NCBI GenBank assembly: GCA_033675265.1 | Contig: JAUJYZ010000009.1 | Span: 114,826-178,825 of the forward strand | DNA length: 64,000 nt | Reading direction: 5' to 3' | Source: Actinostola sp. cb2023 | Lineage: Eukaryota > Cnidaria > Anthozoa > Actiniaria > Actinostolidae | In this document: positions 1 to 11,824 of the stretch, piece after piece | Numbering within the stretch: the first letter of the stretch is position 1 | How the letters are laid out: each line of letters starts with the position of its first letter | Translations under genes and position numbers: made by a program | Notes under the pieces: model-generated | Told to the model about the DNA's origin: nothing | Databases searched by the model: none | What the model saw: the letters and a program-made list of their open reading frames with translations, nothing else

Positions 1-300
1 TCCGTTTTCACAGTGACAGAAGGTCTCTTGTGCTTGCGCTTATGTTTGTATTGCTAGTGACAAGCTGGTTTAAGTGATGATTAGTATTTAAAGTGCGATT
101 ACACTAATTCTAAGTGATATTTACAAACCTGTGCCGTATTTTCAGTATTGCACGAACTCATATTAGTTTAAACTTTGTTTTAAACGCAAGCAGAATCGCA
201 AGCAACGCAATCGATCAATCAATCAAGACATGGAGAATTTCTCACGCATGCATGCGCTTGTGCCTTGTACGTAGGACTCGCTTGTGCTCGTGTGGGAAAC

Positions 301-426
301 CTGGGGTCAATTCAATAAAAATTTTACAACAGTAATTTACAAAAGTGTAACTATTGTTCTTGGTAGCTAAAACAATAGCTACACTTGTAAAATACACTTG
401 TAAAAGTGTTATTGAATTGACCCCAG
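301..426. repeat. Fold-back MITE-like element
   Basis: The two ends are inverted copies: CTGGGGTCAATTCAATAAAA on the left and its complement on the right, around a short centre that also pairs. The element is a near-palindrome of about 125 bases with no coding capacity. Bases 1-300 hold only a fragment of a dispersed repeat (CTTGTGCTTGCGCTTATG-like), also seen near 3,620-3,720 and 24,310-24,400. I see no gene there. Confidence 0.7.
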
Positions 427-466
427 GCTTATCTCCAATCGTTTGAGTTCGTATATCGTAGAACTC

Positions 467-622
467 CGGTTATAAGCCACCGGCTCGTACAACTTGCTAA
501 GGGTATTGGGGTGGGCTTATAATCGGGGGGCTTATAACCCGGGGGGCGGCTTATAACCGGGATGGGCTTATAATCGGGGGGCTTATAACCCGAGGGGCGG
601 GGCGGCTTATAACCGGGATTTT
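467..622. repeat. Short G-rich tandem repeat
   Basis: Several degenerate copies of GGGCTTATAACCCGGGG and GGGCTTATAATCGGGGGG follow each other. The stretch lies downstream of the gene A stop codon. Bases 623-922 show nothing recognisable and may be 3' flank or UTR of gene A. Confidence 0.6.
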
Positions 623-922
623 ACGGTAATTTTATAACGTGCAATGCGATAGTCCCTGGGTTGTACTTCACAGGTTTCGAGCCATACTCTAGTATCGAGG
701 TCTGTACGTTGACTATGCTGTACTCGGACCTTCTCCGCGTTGTTGTTGTTGTTGAAACTTCTATCGTGTCGAGTTATATGTCTTGAATATAGGGTTCGAT
801 AAGTATAACTCGAGTACAGTTATTTACAAACAGCCATTATCGCACAGTGTTTAGTTGTTCTATTGTTACACGTAAGGCTGTCGTGTACATCGATAAAATC
901 ACAGCCATTGGAATGCCGTGGA

Positions 923-3900
923 TTACTGCAGAGACACAAACTTCTCTACGACATTCATCAGCGAGAGAGCATACCAGTTTATTCCTTGAGGGACGCTAGT
1001 AGCCTGGTTTCCATGGATACCGAATAATCTACTTAATGACGTCATGAATGACGTCAGATCGGTCCATAAGCGTAGCGGAGCCATTGTGATGTGAGCAACA
1101 GTGTGGGAATCCCAGTGTGCATAGCAAGACACGAGTACTCCGTCGACTATCATTGTACCATGTCTTGTAAGGGGTGCAAACACCCCTACTTCCGTTGCCA
1201 TGGCAATCTTTAGAACTCGACTTGACTCCACCGTACGGCCAACTGTCTGTAAACGATCGCCAACCTTGAGTGTTGAAGCAAACACTGCGTCGAGCCTGTT
1301 CGTTGTGTTATCGACTCTGAAGACCAAGTGCTTGTCGGATACTCTTAAAGTACGCCCATTGCTGGTCTCAATCGATAAGTAGTCGGCTGTGGACTTTTCC
1401 TGTCGATGAAGGAACGCTATCACTTCGCTGTACACAGGCCTACCCTGTCGGTCCAGTGTCTTCACTCGGTCGCCAATCCTTACGTTGGACATGGGAACCC
1501 TGTGCCTTTCGAAGGTTTCGACTTGTGAGAGCTTCGGGAAGCAGTAAACGGTAGGACGCTTCATTGGAACAACGACCGCTGAAATCATTTGAAATATTAA
1601 GACAGATAAGAGGATGATGTGGGGGAGGGGGGTAGTCACCATGCTATTACGGACGGATGCTCAATACTCCAGTTTCGAGTTGTTTAGACACTGCTGTACT
1701 TCTTGACAAAAGGCGCATTTGCTCAGCCTTAGCCTCAATCCAGAGAATAAACCCGTGGAATTAAAAAATGATTATTTGTGAATAATTTACGCTGAATTGA
1801 GGCTAAGGCTGAGCAAATGCGTCTTTTGTCAAGGTGTGTATAAACAACTCGAAACTGGAGTATTGACCAAATTGACAAAAGACTGCATTGAAAAAAACTC
1901 CCGCTATTCTTGGTTTGCAATCAATCCCTCGAAAATCAAGAGATAAAGACACGGCGGCCATGTTGGTTGAACAAACAATAGACACTAATGAGGAATATTT
2001 TGTTGAAGTTCAACCAAGATGGCCGCCGTGACGTGTATTGCAAACCAGGTACGCGCGCAATGCATTGTGAGATTATTACAAAGGAAAAGTGAGCACCAAG
2101 TGAGCGAAAACATAGCTTGGGCTCCCTGTGTCTAGAATTGGTGCTCACTTTTCCTTTGTAATAATCTCATAATGCATTGCATGCGTGCGTGCCGAAAGTC
2201 TGGAACTCTCGATGCTTGTATACTCCACGTTGTTTAGAGATGACCACTGTCCTTGACAAAAGTAGTCTCCTCCTAGTTCCCTGGCGGCGCCGGGTGCGTT
2301 GCCGTGACGGAACTAAAAACGCCGGGACGTGTAGGAGACTATGACAAAAGACGCATTTGTACAGGCTTAGCCTCGATTCAGAAAACAGTCCGTGCAATTC
2401 AAAAATGTTTCTATCGTTTCATGTCAACATTTTTTCGTGTTCTTGTTGATATTTGTGAATAATTTACACTGACTCGAGGCTAACCCTGTACTAATGCGTC
2501 TGTTGTCATTAAGTACAGCGGTTTTACAGCGGTATCTGTGAACGCGAAAAGGGACTATAACAAAAGATTGCTCATTAGTGTCTATTGTTTGTTCAACCAA
2601 CATGGCCTCCGTGTCTTTATTTCTTTTTAAAGAACAAAGACGCAGCGGCCATGGTGGTGGTAGCTAATGAGGAATGCTTTGTTGTCGGGAACCATGACGT
2701 TACATGCAAACCAGCAATTGCTTGATTTCATTAGACGTTATTTCCGGTCTCGTGAGGAATTTTCATCAGCTGAATTGCACCTTTTCAATAGAATACTCTC
2801 TGCTTGATAGCACATGGAGGGCAGTGTTTGCCCGTCAGTGAAGCAAATATTAATGAGATTCAAGGAGTTTTAACAGCTGATTGAAAGCCAGCAATAGTCC
2901 CTTTTCGTGTTCACAGATCCCGCTGTATTGACAACATACGCATTTGTACAGGGTTAGCCTCGAGTCAGTGTAAATTATTCACAAATATCAACAAGAACAC
3001 GAAAAAATGTTGACATGAAACAATAGAAACAATTTTGAATTGCACGGACTGTTCTCTGAATCGAGGCTAACCCTGTACAAATGCGTCTTTTTTCAAGGAC
3101 AGCAGTCATCTCTAAACAACGCGAAACTGGAGTATTGCGGACTCTCACTAGGACGTAAAATGTATGTCCCGAGGGTGAACTGAAAGTACTCACGTTTGAA
3201 TGTATAGACGAAGCTGGTATCGATCCGTCCAACTCCATTCACACAGTCTTTGGATTTGCCGTATTTATCGAAGGTATGCCACCCGTCCTTTCCACTGTAA
3301 CACATTCCAAACCTCTGAATGGCAAATACTTGATAGTCAGCTTTCTTGGCCTCTACTGCGCAGACGTGAACTGTTTTATTCAAATCACTCCAATCGATGC
3401 TTCTCTGAAAATCTCCCAGTAGCTCTGGTAGAGCGTGGTCCGATGCATCGTCTTTATAGCAACCGACGGGACGATATTTTAGTTCTGAAAAACATACAAA
3501 AACGTTGGATCAATGATAGTTTTAAAAGTTGTACAACCGTTTACGCCGTTGAAAACGACGAAACAGCGACCAAATGGCATTCTGGGAAAAAGAAAATCGT
3601 AAACCCTTGTTTAATTCTCTAGCGACGCAAGCATAAGCACAAGAGGCGTTATGTCACTGTGTAAACAGGCCTGACGCAAGCATAAGCGCAAGCAAAAGAG
3701 GCGTTATATGTCACTCTGAATACGGTTCTGGCGCAGCATCGATCAAAATGTACGTATTCGCTTCTCGTTTTCGCTTTATTTTTCGCTTTATTATTATTAT
3801 TATTATTATTTCCAAATGGTCTTGAAAGCAGAAGCTTAGTCAATAGTTTGATGAAGATCACGACAACTTTTAATTTAGACATGTTTCGGCAGTGCTTTTG

Positions 3901-4024
3901 TTCTTTTGTTAATCATAGTGATAGATTATATATAAACTTATACAATGTATACACATTAGATCACTCTCACTAAATTACACCAGCACTGCAATGTCTAAAC
4001 TAAAAGTTGTGATCTTTATCAAAC

Positions 4025-4082
<58 letters not shown>

Positions 4083-6678
4083 AATATTATTATTATTAGT
4101 ACTTGTAGCTTCAGCTTCTTCCATGATCGTGTCATGCATTTTAGTCGTTAATGTCTCATCGATAACATCTGAAACAACAAAATTCCTTATTTAATTTGGT
4201 AACAACATTCCTTATTTGGAAAGGGAAATTCCATATTTGGCAGACGTCCATTATCGGGACTACACCACAGGTAACCCAAGTAGCTGGTTGCATTGTACCT
4301 GTAATAGTTTTCAGTTTTTTAGATGAGTCTTCTAAGGATTGAGGTTTCTGAGGTATAGGTTGCTGTAAATTTACCTCTACAATGAAATACAAAACAGTTT
4401 AGAATATCATTAAATAGACGACACACACTATGCTGTGCATGGGGGATTATTTGTACTAAGGTTTGCAGTCTTCCACGGCCTGTCTGTCTTTAGAGCCATC
4501 ACCGATGACGTTAATTAAGACCAAGATTCCAAAGTTGAATCGTAGTCGTAGAATCGTAGACGTTGCGACTCGTGCGCAGTGCGCAGTCGATCTTTCACTC
4601 ACCGATTACTAAACATAACCCGAGCCAATCTCGTAGCAGCATTTTAGCACGTAGATCAGCCTTATGTATGAAACACATGCGCAAATGCCCGACGATCTTA
4701 ACATGTGCGATCTCATAGAAAATCGAGTCGTCGTTACACGTATAGCCCACTTCATGGCTCTGTTCAGTAACTGTGGATAGTGAGTGGTACACTATAAGAG
4801 GTTGACCGTTGATCAAATACATGCAGTAAATGTATGAAAACATCAATTCCAACCTTGACTTGGTACCATGGTTCGTGGGTACTCAACAGAACCGTGAAGT
4901 GATGTACTGTTGTCACCACGCAACAGAAAGCACCAGCACAGGTAGGTATAGGTATTGCGCGCATTATGGTACCCCTTCTGAGCGAGCCTTAATTCCTAGA
5001 CTGTAGTTATACATACGTTCTAAGTTTGGTGATCGCATCTTGGCTGCCTTGGCTGAACCGAACCACGAGACGTCACGTTTACGTGAAACGACTGTAAGAC
5101 AGAAGAACTGGATTAGAGAAGGCATCACGACTGTGAACAACATATACAGCTGTGTCTATTAATGCTGTCGCTGAAAAACACCTACATGCCAAGACCGAAA
5201 GAAACTATGGGAAATGTTATTGAAAACAGTGACGAAGCAAGTGAGCAACAACCTCGTCCTCGGTGGAGGCTAAATGGGATACCTCAAAAGGACCTCATTA
5301 ATATGAAACAATAGAACGATGCAGTAACACAATAGATTCGTTCTATTGTTTGGTCGGCCAAGGGCGGTTTGGGTTATGGAAACAAGCCTTTACCCTCGTC
5401 CTCAGGCCCTCTCTACTCACTATTTTCATTAATGGCGGATTTTGAAAATAGCGAGTAGAGAGGGCCCTGGGGACGAGGTTGAGCAAGCAGTATGTCGTAA
5501 TGATTGTGACTCGTCAGTGACGAATCAGCTGACACTGCTGATCGATATGTGTTCCCTGATCGATATGAGTTCGCTGATCGATATGTGTTCGCTGATCGAT
5601 ATGTGTTCGGTGATCGATATGTGTTCGCTGATCGATATGAGTTCGCTGATCGATATGTGTTCGCTGATCGATATGTGTTCGGTGATCGATATATGTTCGG
5701 TGATCGATATGTGTTCGGTGATCGATATGTACGTGTTCGCTGATCGATATGTGTTCGCTGATCGATATGTGTTCGCTGATCGATATGTGTTCGCTGATCG
5801 ATATGTGTTCGCTGATCGATATGTGTTCGCTGATCGATATGTGTTCGGTGATCGATATGTGTTCGGTGATCGATATGTGTTCGGTGATCGATATGTGTTC
5901 GGTGATCGATATGTGTTCGGTGATCGATATGTGTTCGGTGATCGATATGTGTTCGGTGATCGATATGTGTTCGGTGATCGATATGTGTTCGCTGATCGAT
6001 ATGTGTTCGCTGATCGATATGTGTTCGCTGATCGATATGTGTTCGCTGATCGATATGTGTTCGCTGATCGATATGTGTTCGCTGATCGATATGTGTTCGC
6101 TGATCGATATGTGTTCGCTGATCGATGTGTTCGCTGATCGATATGTGTTCGCTGATCGATATGTGTTCGCTGATCGATATGTGTTCGGTGATCGATATGT
6201 GTTCGCTGATCGATATGTGTTCGGTGATCGATATGTGTTCGGTGATCGATATGTGTTCGGTGATCGATATGTGTTCGGTGATCGATACGTGTTCGGTGAT
6301 CGATATGTGTTCGGTGATCGATACGTGTTCGGTGATCGATATGTGTTCGGTGATCGATATGTGTTCGGTGATCGATATGTGTTCGGTGATCGATATGTGT
6401 TCGGTGATCGATATGTGTTCGCAGATCGATATGTGTTCGCTGACCGATATGTGTTCGCAGATCGATATGTGTTCGCAGATCGATATGTGTTTGCAGTGAA
6501 GTGAAACTGAATACATTACCCATGCTCCCTTTCGGTCTTGGTACGTAGGTTGAACGCGTAACGTTTATTACTGCTGTTTATGGTCTGTATCCAAAAGCTA
6601 ACGAGGGACTTACTTACCTGTGCCAACAAGAATAACCAGTAGAAGTGTTTGTATGATCGTTTGCTGTCCGGCAAACAT
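923..6678 (-). CDS. Secreted 4-Cys-domain plus Hedgehog-type Hog (Hint) protein, gene A
   Basis: Four exons read on the minus strand: 6678-6618, 4376-4299, 3484-3194 and 1578-923. They join to 361 residues. Every intron has GT/AG ends and is phase 1. Residues 1-20 (MFAGQQTIIQTLLLVILVGT) look like a signal peptide. Residues 21-46 are a short polar linker. Residues 47-143 are a domain starting RPVGCYKD with four Cys (GCY, HVC, GMCYSG, KDC), a secreted cnidarian-type module that I cannot name with certainty. Cys156-Phe157 opens a Hog domain that runs to the stop: GDRVKTLD, S-D-K-H (Ser224, His227), SCYA (Cys295), then an APLRLW and GINWY sterol-region-like tail. In Hedgehog this domain cleaves itself and attaches cholesterol; here processing is inferred. 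His201 occupies the position of the Hedgehog cholesterol-activating Asp. Gene B is its paralogue. There is no Hedge signalling domain, so it is not Hedgehog itself. Confidence 0.82.
1661..1866. repeat. Fold-back element in gene A intron 3
   Basis: The left end TCAATACTCCAGTTTCGAGT and its inverted copy on the right enclose a second pairing block, GCATTTGCTCAGCCTTAGCC. The family recurs, larger, at 2,221-3,135. No coding. Confidence 0.72.
1950..2031. repeat. Small fold-back element
   Basis: CACGGCGGCCATGTTGGTTG at the left is inverted at the right. Its inner sequence (AACAATAGACACTAATGAGG) is also present at 2,570-2,700, and a related end occurs at 36,744 and 37,557. Confidence 0.6.
2058..2179. 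repeat. Fold-back MITE-like element
   Basis: About 45 bases at each end are inverted copies (CAATGCATTGTGAGATTATT and onward through AAAAGTGAGCACCAA). No coding. Confidence 0.72.
2221..3135. repeat. Large nested inverted repeat in gene A intron 3
   Basis: Arms at about 2,221-2,560 and 2,890-3,135 pair over most of their length (for example CGCATTTGTACAGG and GTGAATAATTTACACTGACT). The left arm is interrupted by an 80-base palindrome at 2,261-2,341 (TAGTCTCCTCC ends). The centre holds an end of the 1,950 family. It is a transposon inserted into a transposon. The right arm ends about 60 bases from the exon 3 donor. Confidence 0.65.
3780..4085. repeat. ATT microsatellites and inverted repeat in gene A intron 2
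   Basis: Two (ATT)n runs, at 3,781-3,810 and about 4,023-4,095, lie on the outer side of inverted arms near 3,845-3,900 and 3,980-4,030 (TAGTTTGATGAAGATCAC against GTGATCTTTATCAAACTA). The centre is short and non-coding. It looks like two head-to-head copies of the tail of one dispersed element. Confidence 0.55.
4377..5393. other. Unique-looking part of gene A intron 1
   Basis: I find no coding exon, RNA gene or clear repeat in this kilobase. Small open frames here have no recognisable product. The donor of exon 1 (6,617) and the acceptor of exon 2 (4,377) define it as intron. Confidence 0.5.
5394..5482. repeat. Hairpin element next to the satellite
   Basis: ACCCTCGTCCTCAGGCCCTC and onward through ACTATTTTCA is inverted after an 11-base loop. 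It sits 50 bases upstream of the 18-bp satellite array. Confidence 0.7.
5530..6497. repeat. 18-bp satellite array in gene A intron 1
   Basis: About 53 copies of GATCGATATGTGTTCGCT lie head to tail, with one position alternating C/G in blocks (TTCGCT versus TTCGGT). Rare length changes occur, for example near 5,730 and 6,125. Because 18 is a multiple of 3 and the unit has no stop in several frames, long repetitive open frames appear on both strands. They are artefacts of the array, which lies between exon 1 and exon 2 of gene A. Confidence 0.95.
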
Positions 6679-7312
6679 GGTCAATCTATACAAGAAAAGA
6701 ACAACATAAACATACAATGCAATGTACATGCGTACATATTCACATGGAGCATGCGCAGTATAAATGTAATTTATTATTATTACAATGCCACTCAGACTGG
6801 ATGGGTTAGCGGAACGCCACCAGGCATTTCACTGCTTTCAATTCTGGCTTCAAACGAGGCTGTCCCCAGTCTTTCTCGGTCATCACGGACGCCAGTATGG
6901 CGGGAAAATAGTAACCACGCCTTACAGAATCTGGAACCTAGGGCGAGAGCGTTTCGGCAAATGGGATATTCTGAACATTCCCCTGGGTTTTTTCACAGCG
7001 CGCAAAATCATTGCTCAACCAACCAGAATGCTTGGTTACGGCACGGTCACCGCACGGCACGAACCGTACCGTAACTACTTCCCACTCATACGAAAACGAC
7101 TCCATACCCCCAAATAAAGGGTTTACCTTGGTGTAAAAACCTTACACCGACGTAACTGATTTTTCTCTTCACTGCGTGTATCAACTCACTTCGTTCTAAG
7201 TTCTAAGATCTCTAAACCCTTTGCAGTACTAGTACTGGATTGATAAGTCCATATCTCTATGAATTATTGTGGTTATTTTTAAAATTAGCGATACAGTGTT
7301 TGCCAGTATAAA

Positions 7313-7469
7313 CCCTTTTTAATAAATCCCACAATGCATGATTTTCCGCGCTTGACGTCAAATAGAATAAATTCCATTCATTTTCCTTCATTGTTTTCAG
7401 TCTGTGTATTTTGAATAGAATTTGACGTCAAGCGCGGAAAATCATGCATTGTGGGATTTATTAAACGGG
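7313..7469. repeat. Fold-back MITE-like element
   Basis: About 50-base terminal inverted repeats are almost perfect (AATAAATCCCACAATGCATG and onward through CGCGCTTGACGTCAAAT). The centre is about 55 bases. No coding. Confidence 0.8.
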
Positions 7470-8099
7470 TCTATAAGGTTCTTCACCGAGGTCATGCCCA
7501 AATAAGTCACGTGTGTAATGACGTATTCGATACGCATGGGTGCACACGTGTGTTCTTGCAAAGGTCAATGGCGGCAAATTTGATTTGTGCGAGTTTACCA
7601 TAGTTTTTTGCCTTACTACAAGTACAAATACTGGATACAAAGTGGGTAGAAATGTTACACAACAACCGATATGGCTGGAGATGTCGGTGCCGAGCGAGTC
7701 AGAGAAGTAAATTCAGAGGAAAAGTTATAGTAAGCGGTATGTAATAAGTCTATGCAGCTGATTTATGATATTTAGGTCAATCAAATGCGCCGCAAAACCA
7801 GATAAATATGGTTGTTTTTTTAGTGCTTTTTCTTACAGCTGAAGTGTGATTTTGTAATCGTTTGTTCATATCACATCACACGAGCGGCTAATATCACATG
7901 TAGCTGATGTGCATGTCCGTGAAAGCTACCCAGACGACAGCGATAGCGATTCACAGCATCGTGTCATCTGGTCATTAACAGTCTTTTTTAGTTTATGAAG
8001 AAAGTCAGAAAAATGCGTCTTATCAGTCTTACTTCTCAACTAAAAGCTTCTGATGTTTTATTTCTCACTTCAAAATTGGACCACGGTACACGGTTCCTG

Positions 8100-8275
8100 A
8101 GGGGGGTACTCACCGTAATTTAAAATGGCGCTGTTCCGCCCGCATCTCTGTAAAACCCTGTTTCAGTGCAAAAAAACGTCGATTTTCATACCCTGATTAC
8201 GTACTAACTTATAGCTCTTCCATACCGTTAGCACTTATATGAGAGTACCCCCTCCCCTCCCCTCCCCCGGAGAGT
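8100..8275. repeat. GGGGGTACTC-ended element
   Basis: It begins GGGGGGTACTC and ends GAGAGTACCCCCTCCCC. The same kind of ends bound the elements at 42,849 and 43,595, so this looks like a small dispersed family. Confidence 0.5.
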
Positions 8276-9963
8276 TTCAGGTTTAGTGTGGCGCTTGCGT
8301 GCGAGTAGGCTAGCGTGCGAGTTGAATCACGTAATTAGTCACGTGACGTTTCCGTATGGTAGGAGTACGTATACGTAAATCTGTAACGCGAAGGCGATTT
8401 CACTGCTTTGTCTTGTGCGTTGACTGCGTTAGGTATCGAGACATTCCTAGTCCCACCCCCCACGGGATAGATCGCGCTTGAATGCACCCATGCAAAACTA
8501 CGTGAGTAATCACCAAAAAATGCTTCAATCATTCAAGTCATTTGTATTTCCTTACCATTATAGATAAAACTCGAACTATTATCAAACGATTTTCCAGCAC
8601 TGCCAACAAATACATTATAATATCGATAAAAATACTGTCGGTAATGTTTTATTTATCCTACTTGACGGAGTGACAAGCTTGTCCCAATCTAAGCAAACCA
8701 CTAAAAAATGTGAATCAAAAGTTACGATTTTTTTTAATTATTTTGAATTTAAAATTGGGTCATTGGCTACGTACAGTTTATACACTTATTTGAAGAGAGA
8801 TTTCCGAGCTGTGTTGCTTGTTTAAACAGGGTGGAACTGATTTTTGCAGGCTTTGGAACTTTTGTGTAAACATCTTAGAAATGTTGTTTCATGGACTCAA
8901 TTGCTAAGCGTTTTTAATTTGTACCAATTGTTAAATAGCTACAACTAGTAAATACACGAAATATTGTACTTTTAATGGAAACTACGTAATGTTGGAAGTT
9001 TCAGCTAGAGCACAACATTTATTTTCACGAACAGGTTGACTTCTTCATCGCTCTACATCACGATGTTCCAACTTGTTTCAAGTCGCCGCTAACTACATTC
9101 ACTGAAGCAAGTCCCCTAAACTAAGGCGAGTATTTGTAGAATCAGGATTAACTTAATGATAATATTGAGCAGCAATTCCAAGCGCTGTGATTGATCTCAG
9201 TATTATCTCAGTATATTCGCTGTCACAATTCGACAATTCGGCGACAATTGCTGGTGACAGTAACTTCGCAGTCCCCTCATTTCACTTCAAAATACCAACC
9301 AAAGTTCGCTCACCTTTTTGGCTTACAAATCTTCAAAAGTCTTCTTCTACTTTTCGTCGGGTCCGAGGATAAATTAATGTAGAAATTTTTCAGCCGTTAG
9401 TTAGCTATCGGTAACTGCCATGAGTTTCAGTCGTTGTTTTTAAATGTTTGTTTTAGTTTTGGTTGTTTGAGCCAATGATGAGATACGAAGTGTCATACCT
9501 GCTCTTTACAACCTGCTTTATTTACCTTGAAAGAATTTTCAAAACATGGGCTTTTAGTGATTTTGAATGGAATACAACGCATCCCGGTCGTTTCAACAGG
9601 TGCAACGCTGTTTGAAGTTTTAGATGCGTTCTTGTGTCCCTTTTACACGACGAAGATATTCGTTGATCAGTGAAAACCTTCTTGTCTGTGTTTTAGACAC
9701 GGCCATTTATTCATTCGGTCACTCATTCGTCTGTCGTTTTTTTCAGTTCGTTCATCCATCCATTCATTATTTCATTCTGCATTCATTCATTCATCCATTT
9801 ATCCGGTATTTCATTCATCTGCTCATTCATCAGTTCATCCATTCTGCATTCATTCAATCACCCATTTATCCGTTATTTCATTCATTCATCAATTCATTTT
9901 GTATGAAAGACACTTAAAATATACTTGGATAGATTTTCCTGTTGCCATAGTAACATATCCTAT

Positions 9964-10770
9964 TTACATATTTTCCTTCAGTACATTAAAAAAAATCTCA
10001 GCCATCTTCTCGTATCCGCTATCCGTAAAATGCACAAAATCGCTGAACCACGCACTAGACGTAAAACTGCTCGCTAAATCAGCGAATAAGGTTTTTCCTT
10101 TCTTTCTGGTGCCGTAATTATGAAGTCTGGCATTGATGTATCGACGCGAAACGGTCATCGATTTTGTGCAATTCTTTTTGAGTTCACACAGCCGTGGTGG
10201 GATTGTCACAATAAGTGTCCTCGCGTGAAAGAAATGGCAGAGTTCGTGTAGTTCAATTAATGCTTTTGCGATGCTAGTTACGTTCGGGGCAATGTCAGGC
10301 CTATTCATCAAAAAGCCTAGGTCATTGGTTCCTCCCAGGATTATAACCAAGTCAAAAGTTTCATTGCCTTTTAGTAACCCGATCAGCCTTCGCTTCATCT
10401 GTCCAACTGCCACTTCGCCCGGTTTTCCCCGAGTTCGCACTACTACTGAAGAAAATCGACGAAACTTTGGTTGCTTTTTCAGCCCTTGACGGAGAAGATC
10501 GCGAAGTTTTGTAGAATAAGGATGCAATGTCAGTGGCTTCGTATGTTGTCTTGGTCTTTGTCCTGCAGTAAGCGAATCGCCAAAACACAGAATTCGCATA
10601 GTCCGCTGAACTCCTCGAGTAGATGAATGGTTTATTGTCGAAGAAGGCTTGGTTTGAAAGAGAGATGAATGGAAGCGTATAATATAATACAACACAGCTA
10701 GTACACACAGGAAGAGAACTGTGATACGTGTACGCGATTTATAAAGACTGACCAAGGTTGAGGAAGCCAT
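9964..10770 (-). CDS. SGNH/GDSL hydrolase, membrane-anchored, copy 1
   Basis: An intronless frame of 268 residues. Residues 16-38 (VLFLCVLAVLYYIIRF region) form one hydrophobic segment after a basic N-terminus, suggesting a type II membrane or Golgi-lumen protein. SGNH blocks are clear: FGDSLTAG (Ser66), GGTNDLG (Asn149), and a terminal D-F-V-H (Asp244, His247) followed by FTDSGY. The family cleaves ester or acetyl groups; the substrate here is unknown. The length fits a compact SGNH domain. A near-identical copy lies upstream at 11,825-12,622. The copies differ mainly after the GDSL block, where this one has three extra residues. The lack of introns beside multi-exon neighbours could mean an old retrogene. 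Confidence 0.85.
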   Translation of the reverse strand: MASSTLVSLYKSRTRITVLFLCVLAVLYYIIRFHSSLFQTKPSSTINHSSTRGVQRTMRILCFGDSLTAGQRPRQHTKPLTLHPYSTKLRDLLRQGLKKQPKFRRFSSVVVRTRGKPGEVAVGQMKRRLIGLLKGNETFDLVIILGGTNDLGFLMNRPDIAPNVTSIAKALIELHELCHFFHARTLIVTIPPRLCELKKNCTKSMTVSRRYINARLHNYGTRKKGKTLFADLASSFTSSAWFSDFVHFTDSGYEKMAEIFFNVLKENM

Positions 10771-11577
10771 ATAAACGACGACACAGTTTATAGGCTAGGT
10801 GTTTTCGATCCACTGACACTGTTGATTGCAAGATACAAGATACCAGATGCTTTGCACGGGTTGTTGGTCTCCTATATCACAGTCATGTACTGCTTTGAAC
10901 TTACTTGGTCAGCTTTTAGTAGAGTTTGAGGACTATTTTTACCATCGAATACCTGAAATAATATAAACGGATGCACTTCAGTTCACTCGCTCAAAATTAA
11001 TATTAATGATGCCAACATCAGTTTCCTTCCCAGTCTCTTCCTACCAGTAAAATCGATTTTCGAGACGAAGGGTCTGGGTACAATACTGATGTCAAAATTG
11101 GCGCTCAAAGATAATATTTTAATATATAATTTTAGTTCAAACTACTTAATCCTCTTGCTTCTAGTTAATTTCGTATGGATTGAAAAACGCGAAGTAAAAT
11201 GCAGGATTGTATTCATTGGCTAAAACACTAAAAATGGAATCGCCAAAGCTGGCAGATTTTCAAAAATGTAAGATTCAGGAGTGAGAATATTGTGTCTCTG
11301 GCCGATCTGTGGTGGATTCCAGGGCCTATTTATAGTCATAAAGGAACTAAAACTATAGCCCCTCCGTTAATAGCATATTAATATCATCCATCCATCCATT
11401 CATTCATCTGTCTATCCCATTTATTTTTACCCTTCCTTTTCTCCCATCCTTTCCATAATCCTTTTCTCTGTTCTATCTATCTATCCCATCCTTCTTTCTC
11501 TCCCTCAATTAACTCATGCATCCATCTATCCACCATTCCTTCCACCCGTTTATATCCATCTCATCACTCCATCCATT

Positions 11578-11637
11578 AGCCTGCTTTTCAGACTCAATTA
11601 GTTTACGCTTTTCGAGTCTGAGTCTAAAAAGCAGGCT
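11578..11637. repeat. 60-base hairpin, copy 1
   Basis: AGCCTGCTTTTCAGACTCAA pairs with its inverted copy across a short loop. The same hairpin recurs at 13,363-13,422 in the second duplication unit. Confidence 0.8.
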
Positions 11638-11824
11638 ATCCATCCATTCATTCATTCATCCATTTATCCGGTATTTCATTCATCTGCTCATTCATTCATC
11701 CATTCTGCATTCATTCAATCACCCATTTATCCGTTAGTTCATTCATTCATCAATTCATTTTGTATGGAAGACACTTAAAATATACTTGGATAGATTTTTC
11801 TGTTGCCATAGTAACATATCCTAT

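Larger units (their letters stand above)
6679..9963. other. Intergenic region upstream of gene A
   Basis: No convincing gene. It should contain the gene A promoter, but I see no clear TATA box. Two fold-back elements are listed separately (7,313 and 8,100). Degenerate CATT/CATC-type simple repeat occupies about 9,715-9,900. Confidence 0.5.

Noticed and set aside
923..1642. Gene A as a single-exon Hog protein starting at the ATG at 1,640-1,642
   Set aside because: The hydrophobic start (MVTTPLPHIILLSVLIFQM) is intron sequence containing the acceptor at 1,579; the spliced model agrees in phase and domain order with gene B.
3093..3622. Plus-strand frame of 140 codons at 3,200-3,622
   Set aside because: Antisense shadow of gene A exon 3, whose minus-strand frame has conserved Cys and splice sites.
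5413..6523. Long open frames (up to 367 codons) on both strands with THIDHR, SITEHI or VIDMCS repeats
   Set aside because: They are translations of the 18-bp satellite in several frames and cross an intron of gene A; no single frame has non-repetitive coding sequence.
6649..7117. Two overlapping plus-strand frames of 110-141 codons
   Set aside because: They conflict in frame, have no recognisable domain or splice context, and partly overlap the 5' end of gene A on the other strand.
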